Part shown: positions 7,711 to 11,356 of the stretch, in pieces
Layout: the number at the start of each line of letters is the position of its first letter
How positions within the stretch are numbered: position 1 is the first letter of the stretch
NCBI GenBank assembly: GCA_011800805.1
Contig: MPNW01001214.1
Location: 1 to 11,356 of the forward strand
Reading direction: 5' to 3'
Length of the DNA stretch: 11,356 nt
DNA from: Hirudo medicinalis
Lineage: Eukaryota; Annelida; Clitellata; Hirudinida; Hirudinidae
Notes under the pieces: generated by a model
Seen by the model: the letters and a program-made list of their open reading frames with translations, nothing else
What the model was told of the DNA's origin: nothing
Database searches by the model: none
Position numbers and translations under genes: made by a program

Positions 7711-10700
7711 TCACTCATAAAAAGCATCTATCTCTCTTTCGTACAGCTGGCACACCGCGTGTCTTTTCAGTTTAAACAACAATCCTGTTGACAACAAAAA
7801 CATAAATAACTAATTTTTACGCACAAATAATCAATTTGATCGATAAGGCAAATTTAAAAAAAAAATCGATTTTACCCAATTCTCCCGATTTCACAGAAAA
7901 GTCTCTAGACAAAATGGTCCATTTTTTAATCCATTCTTTGGCTGCACTCGCTACTGAGTTTGTCCTGTCGATTACTTTTTGAATTTCCTCTGCAATTCTG
8001 GGATCTTTGGAACTAATCAGGTCAGATAACGTCCTTGGGAGAATGTAAAATGCAAATTATTGTAATTGTATTATTAAAAATATTATTAATAAACTAAATA
8101 AGTGTAGAGATTGCAGTGCAAATACTAAACTCAGCATTGACTCCAATGTTGCGGCACCAGTCCAGAGCTACAAGGTCAAGGCAATCCGTTGGGTAACCGC
8201 TTGATGGATCCAATCTCGTCTGAAATTAAATGAATTTTCAAGTCAATTTTACAACCTAATTATAAACTAATACCTATCATGTATTTGCAGACAAATAAAA
8301 CCAAGAAAAGTAAATATTTTAAAATTAATTGTTAATTCAACCCACTTTGAAAACAAGGAGGGCACTCACGAAGTCCCTGCCCTCGCCTACGACAACACAA
8401 TGGCTGAGACATGGCATCTGGTCAAGGACTCTCCTTTCAATCGGCAGAGGAAGAACCTTCAGGCCGTCAACTCTGATTATGATATCTGATGAGACATATG
8501 ACTGTTTAATACATAATTTCATAATATCATTTTTGAAGATGATAAAATAGTCAAATACATCGCACGTAAATTTCACTGTTATTATTATATATAACTTAGC
8601 AATTTTATGGCAACGCTACCAATGGAACGGCCTGAGATTGTCATGAAGCCTTCTTCATCCATGTTGACGAAATCACATGAACAAAAAAAGTAGTTCTCAT
8701 CGAAAACTTCTTTGGTTTTTGCTTCTTGCTTGAGGTACCCCATCGATACGGTTCGTCCCGTGGCTGAGAGTAACTGAAAGTAATTGTGTTCTCGTTTCAT
8801 CGCACAATGTCTCAATTTTACTCATGTATCGTCCACAGCACTGCAATTCTGAAGTTCTTGTGATAGATATTATGAGCCAATGCTTAATTTATTAAAATTA
8901 GATATCGAACATTAGTTTTATTAGGTATTTCATCGGACACCTAGCTCTTTCTAGATCACAAAACCTCCAACATAAAAATGTAAAATTACTTTATTTTCGA
9001 ATTCAGAGTCTTTTTGGAGCTTCACCTCAATTCCATCGATAACCCGTCCGATGCTGCCAACTTTGAAACTCGATAATAAGTTTGTCGAAACAAATCCTGC
9101 AAATAAAATAATAATCGAATTAAATNGAATTCAGAGTCTTTTTGGAGCTTCACCTCAATTCCATCGATAACCCGTCCGATGCTGCCAACTTTGAAACTCG
9201 ATAATAAGTTTGTCGAAACAAATCCTGCAAATAAAATAATAATCGAATTAAATGTTTATAATCATAATGATTCCTAAGGCTAATTTGTAAATTGTACAGC
9301 TAACCACATTCTGTTGATCCATAGCATTCCATTAGCGGAATATTTAGAGAAAGGAAAAACTCCAAAAGAGTCTTTTTTGGTGACGCTGATCCAACACTGC
9401 CAAACCTACATCTGTCCATTCCAATTCTTCTTGCCATCCTTTTCAAGATCAGAAGTCTGGCTAGATTTCTTGGCATCTTGCGACTGAATGTAAAGAACAA
9501 TTGATTACAATTATTTATGTTGACAAGTTGATGCAATTGATTTTAAGCGTTTTAAAGTTAAAAATTATAAAAATATTAGAAGCAAAAAAGAATCATTTTA
9601 AAATTATTTTTAAATTATATTATAAAACTATGAAAGGATAAAAAAATCAAAAATATGCGCACTCGGTTCTTGAGAATTTGATTTCGTGGAGGTCTCTATT
9701 TTTTGCCCAAGAGAAAATGTTTTTTGCGAGTGTGCTGCTATTTTGGATGCATCCAAGCAAGTGCATCATGATAGTTTCCCAAAACTTCGGAGATCCAAAG
9801 ATAAAAGTAGGTCTAACTTCTTTCAATGTTTGAATCAACGATTGCTGATCGAAAGATGCATTGTGACTTTAATTGTGTATAATTAGATTCTTCATCATGA
9901 GTAAGACTTCCATACCTCGCTTTCGGGTTTTGCAATGTGCACCGTCCCACCTTTGCACAAAATCGGCCAATAAATGTCTGAAACTATTGATGTTATGTGG
10001 TTCATTGGCCTGTGTGAAAGGATGATATCGGGTGGAAACTCTTGCCCTTCATTTACGAAATTCATGAGTGATTTTGTTCCAAAAATTATCTGAAATGAAG
10101 ATGTTTCAATGTACAACATAATTTTTATGATCACGATGAACGGATTTTTAACTCAAACTTCGGCTGTCTTACAATATTATCGCAATATTAAATGAAAGTT
10201 TACCTCACATGTAAAAACAATAACAAAAAGGGCAGCCTAAGGGTAGCTTGAGTTCAATTTCATAATTGACTTCAGTATAATATATTACATTATTATAATG
10301 GCATTTCAAAATGAAACTGAAAGATTCTCAACTTGAAACTAACGTTGTCATGGCTGATCATCACCCATTTTGCTTCTCCAGTTGTACCCGACTACAACGA
10401 GCAACAAGATATTCCAATGTCAGTTTTACAGAATACCAACAACTAATCAATATTTACCGTTGCCAGAAGAGTGCAGCACTTGTTCGGTGCCATGTTGACA
10501 ATTCTCCTCTCAAATTCTTCTTCACAATCGTTTGCGTTCATCTCCATGATTTCGGCCCACTAAAATGAATAAAAATGATTTTTTGAAGTAATCTTAAAAC
10601 AGCATCTGTAAGTTTTATATTTCAAATTATTACAACGCATTTTTAATACCCTTGAAATATAGTATAGCACTATCAATGTGGTTTTTAAGCTAAATATTAA

Positions 10701-11318
10701 CCGAGTAAACTCTTCGCAATCCATGGCACGGTTCTCCTCTGGAGTACTGGATGATGGACTTGAGGTGTGGCAAGTCATCAACTATTCTCAATATAAATTC
10801 TAGTTGGATGTCATCTTCCACAACAATTACGTTGCAATCTGCCAGGCTTATGAGGCTCTTCTTTGACTGATCTGAATCCGAAGGATTTATGCCGGCGGCA
10901 ACCCCACTGCATTATGTAAAATAAACTAATTTTATAATATTGTCTTTTACAATAGTTACTTTTAATATTTAAACATTTGTAAATTATATTTAACAATTTA
11001 TCTAGAAATAAAATTATGATTTAAGAGCCAGATCTTTGTAAGAATAATATTAAAAATGTAGGTATACCCAGCAAAAATTGCCGCCAAGTAGGAAATCAGC
11101 CATTGGGGCGAATTGGAACCTATGATTCCTACCCCATGGTGGCTTTGCAGTCCCAACTTTGACGGTTTAACAATAAAGTTTCATCAGTAAGATAATAATC
11201 TATGCAAGAAAAAAAAAAGAACTTCAAATGACCTTAATAAATGCCTTAGCAACTTGAACGACAGACTCGTAGTATCTCCTATAAGTGTAAATATCTTTGG
11301 AATCGCCACAAGTATCTA
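7711..11318 (-). CDS. Gene A: ACSBG/bubblegum-like long-chain acyl-CoA synthetase, 5' end off the right edge
   Basis: Exons matching gene B exons 3-16: 11318-11233, 11156-11068, 10906-10702, 10559-10458, 10391-10344, 10089-9916, 9844-9663, 9483-9305, 9096-8990, 8773-8620, 8485-8346, 8219-8131, 8033-7876, 7784-7711. They give 594 residues and a TGA; the missing N-terminus would be about 60 residues by comparison with gene B. Landmarks in order: Y..YYESVVQVAKAFIK, LGLQSHHGVGIIGSNSPQW, IFAG-GVAAG, LPHLKSIIQY, P-loop SGTTGEAKWVMISHDN, DIYWPILCKGGTV, RIGMDRCRF, YGSTECG, VGSIGRVIDGIEVKL, GYL, CSCDF, MTISGRS, LPLPIERRVLDQMPCLSHC, GELG then FKLKRHA. The A5 glutamate, A7 aspartate, GR pair and terminal lysines remain. 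P-loop Pro-Lys-Gly reads Ala-Lys-Trp, TGD reads SCD, and the GGEN loop is missing. No stop or frameshift appears, so this is an intact but divergent paralogue. The duplicated 127 bases around the N must be collapsed to give one copy of exon 9096-8990. Confidence 0.9.
8999..9125. repeat. 127-base exact direct repeat, copy 1 (assembly artefact)
   Basis: This copy covers most of the gene A exon 9096-8990 and its upstream intron. It is identical base for base to 9127-9253, with only the N between them. This copy keeps the exon's splice donor, so it is the one used in the gene model. Confidence 0.95.
9126..9126. other. Assembly gap (single N)
   Basis: One ambiguous base lies exactly between two identical 127-base stretches. 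This is the pattern left when two contigs that really overlap are joined without merging the overlap. Confidence 0.95.
9127..9253. repeat. 127-base exact direct repeat, copy 2 (assembly artefact)
   Basis: Second copy of the 8999-9125 stretch. It has the AG acceptor and most of the exon (9224-9127 on the minus strand), but its 3' end and donor are cut off at the N. As assembled it would be a spurious partial exon. Confidence 0.95.
10344..10391 (-). other. Gene A exon 7: ATP-binding P-loop exon (SGTTGEAKW)
   Basis: This 48-base exon encodes SGTTGEAKWVMISHDN between a TTGTAG acceptor and a GTTAGT donor. It lacks both the Pro and the Gly of the usual SGTTGxPKG motif, but keeps the lysine and the following SHDN. 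Confidence 0.88.
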
Positions 11319-11356
11319 CTGCCAAAAGAATTGAACGAATTGAGAAACGGTCAGAA

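Noticed and set aside
2297..11318. Genes A and B as pseudogenes
   Set aside because: All exons join in frame with GT-AG introns and no premature stop, although several catalytic motifs are altered.

Overview
The window is AT-rich nuclear DNA from an invertebrate animal, most likely an insect or another arthropod. Genes are split by many short GT-AG introns (about 63 to 435 bases). A non-LTR retrotransposon remnant and (TTA)n/(AAT)n microsatellites lie between them. The species cannot be named from the sequence. A single N at 9126, flanked by two identical 127-base copies, shows this is an unpolished assembly scaffold.

The window holds a head-to-tail tandem array of three genes, all on the minus strand. 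All belong to the bubblegum (ACSBG) type of long-chain acyl-CoA synthetase, within the ANL adenylate-forming superfamily. Gene A, on the right (7711-11318), has homologues of exons 3-16 and a stop codon, but its 5' end is outside the window. Gene B, in the middle (2297-6818), is complete: 16 coding exons join without a frameshift into 660 codons plus a stop. Gene C, on the left (1-378), shows only its first two coding exons and the first six bases of exon 3. Where A and B can be compared, the intron positions and phases correspond and 8 of 14 exon pairs have the same length, so the array arose by tandem duplication of an intron-containing gene.

Both A and B keep the overall ACSBG fold signature: SGTTG, a (Y)xxxE motif, an invariant Asp in the A7 region, a GR pair, and a C-terminal GEL-G followed by KLKR. 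They have lost residues that are nearly invariant in working acyl-CoA synthetases. The P-loop glycine after the lysine is tryptophan in both, the GGEN loop after the GR hinge is gone in both, and the TGD motif is TSD or SCD. These are intact, spliceable genes with eroded catalytic motifs. This points to a lineage-specific paralogue group with altered chemistry rather than to decaying pseudogenes.

Between C and B (487-2296) lie a possible LINE 3' tail with a stem-loop and (TTA)n, a frameshifted LINE reverse-transcriptase C-terminal fragment (1277 to about 1740), and a 14-base minisatellite that places an E-box-like hexamer at each repeat boundary. Between B and A (6819-7710) there is no recognisable gene, only a nearly pure A/T block with an (AAT)n run just beyond the end of gene A.
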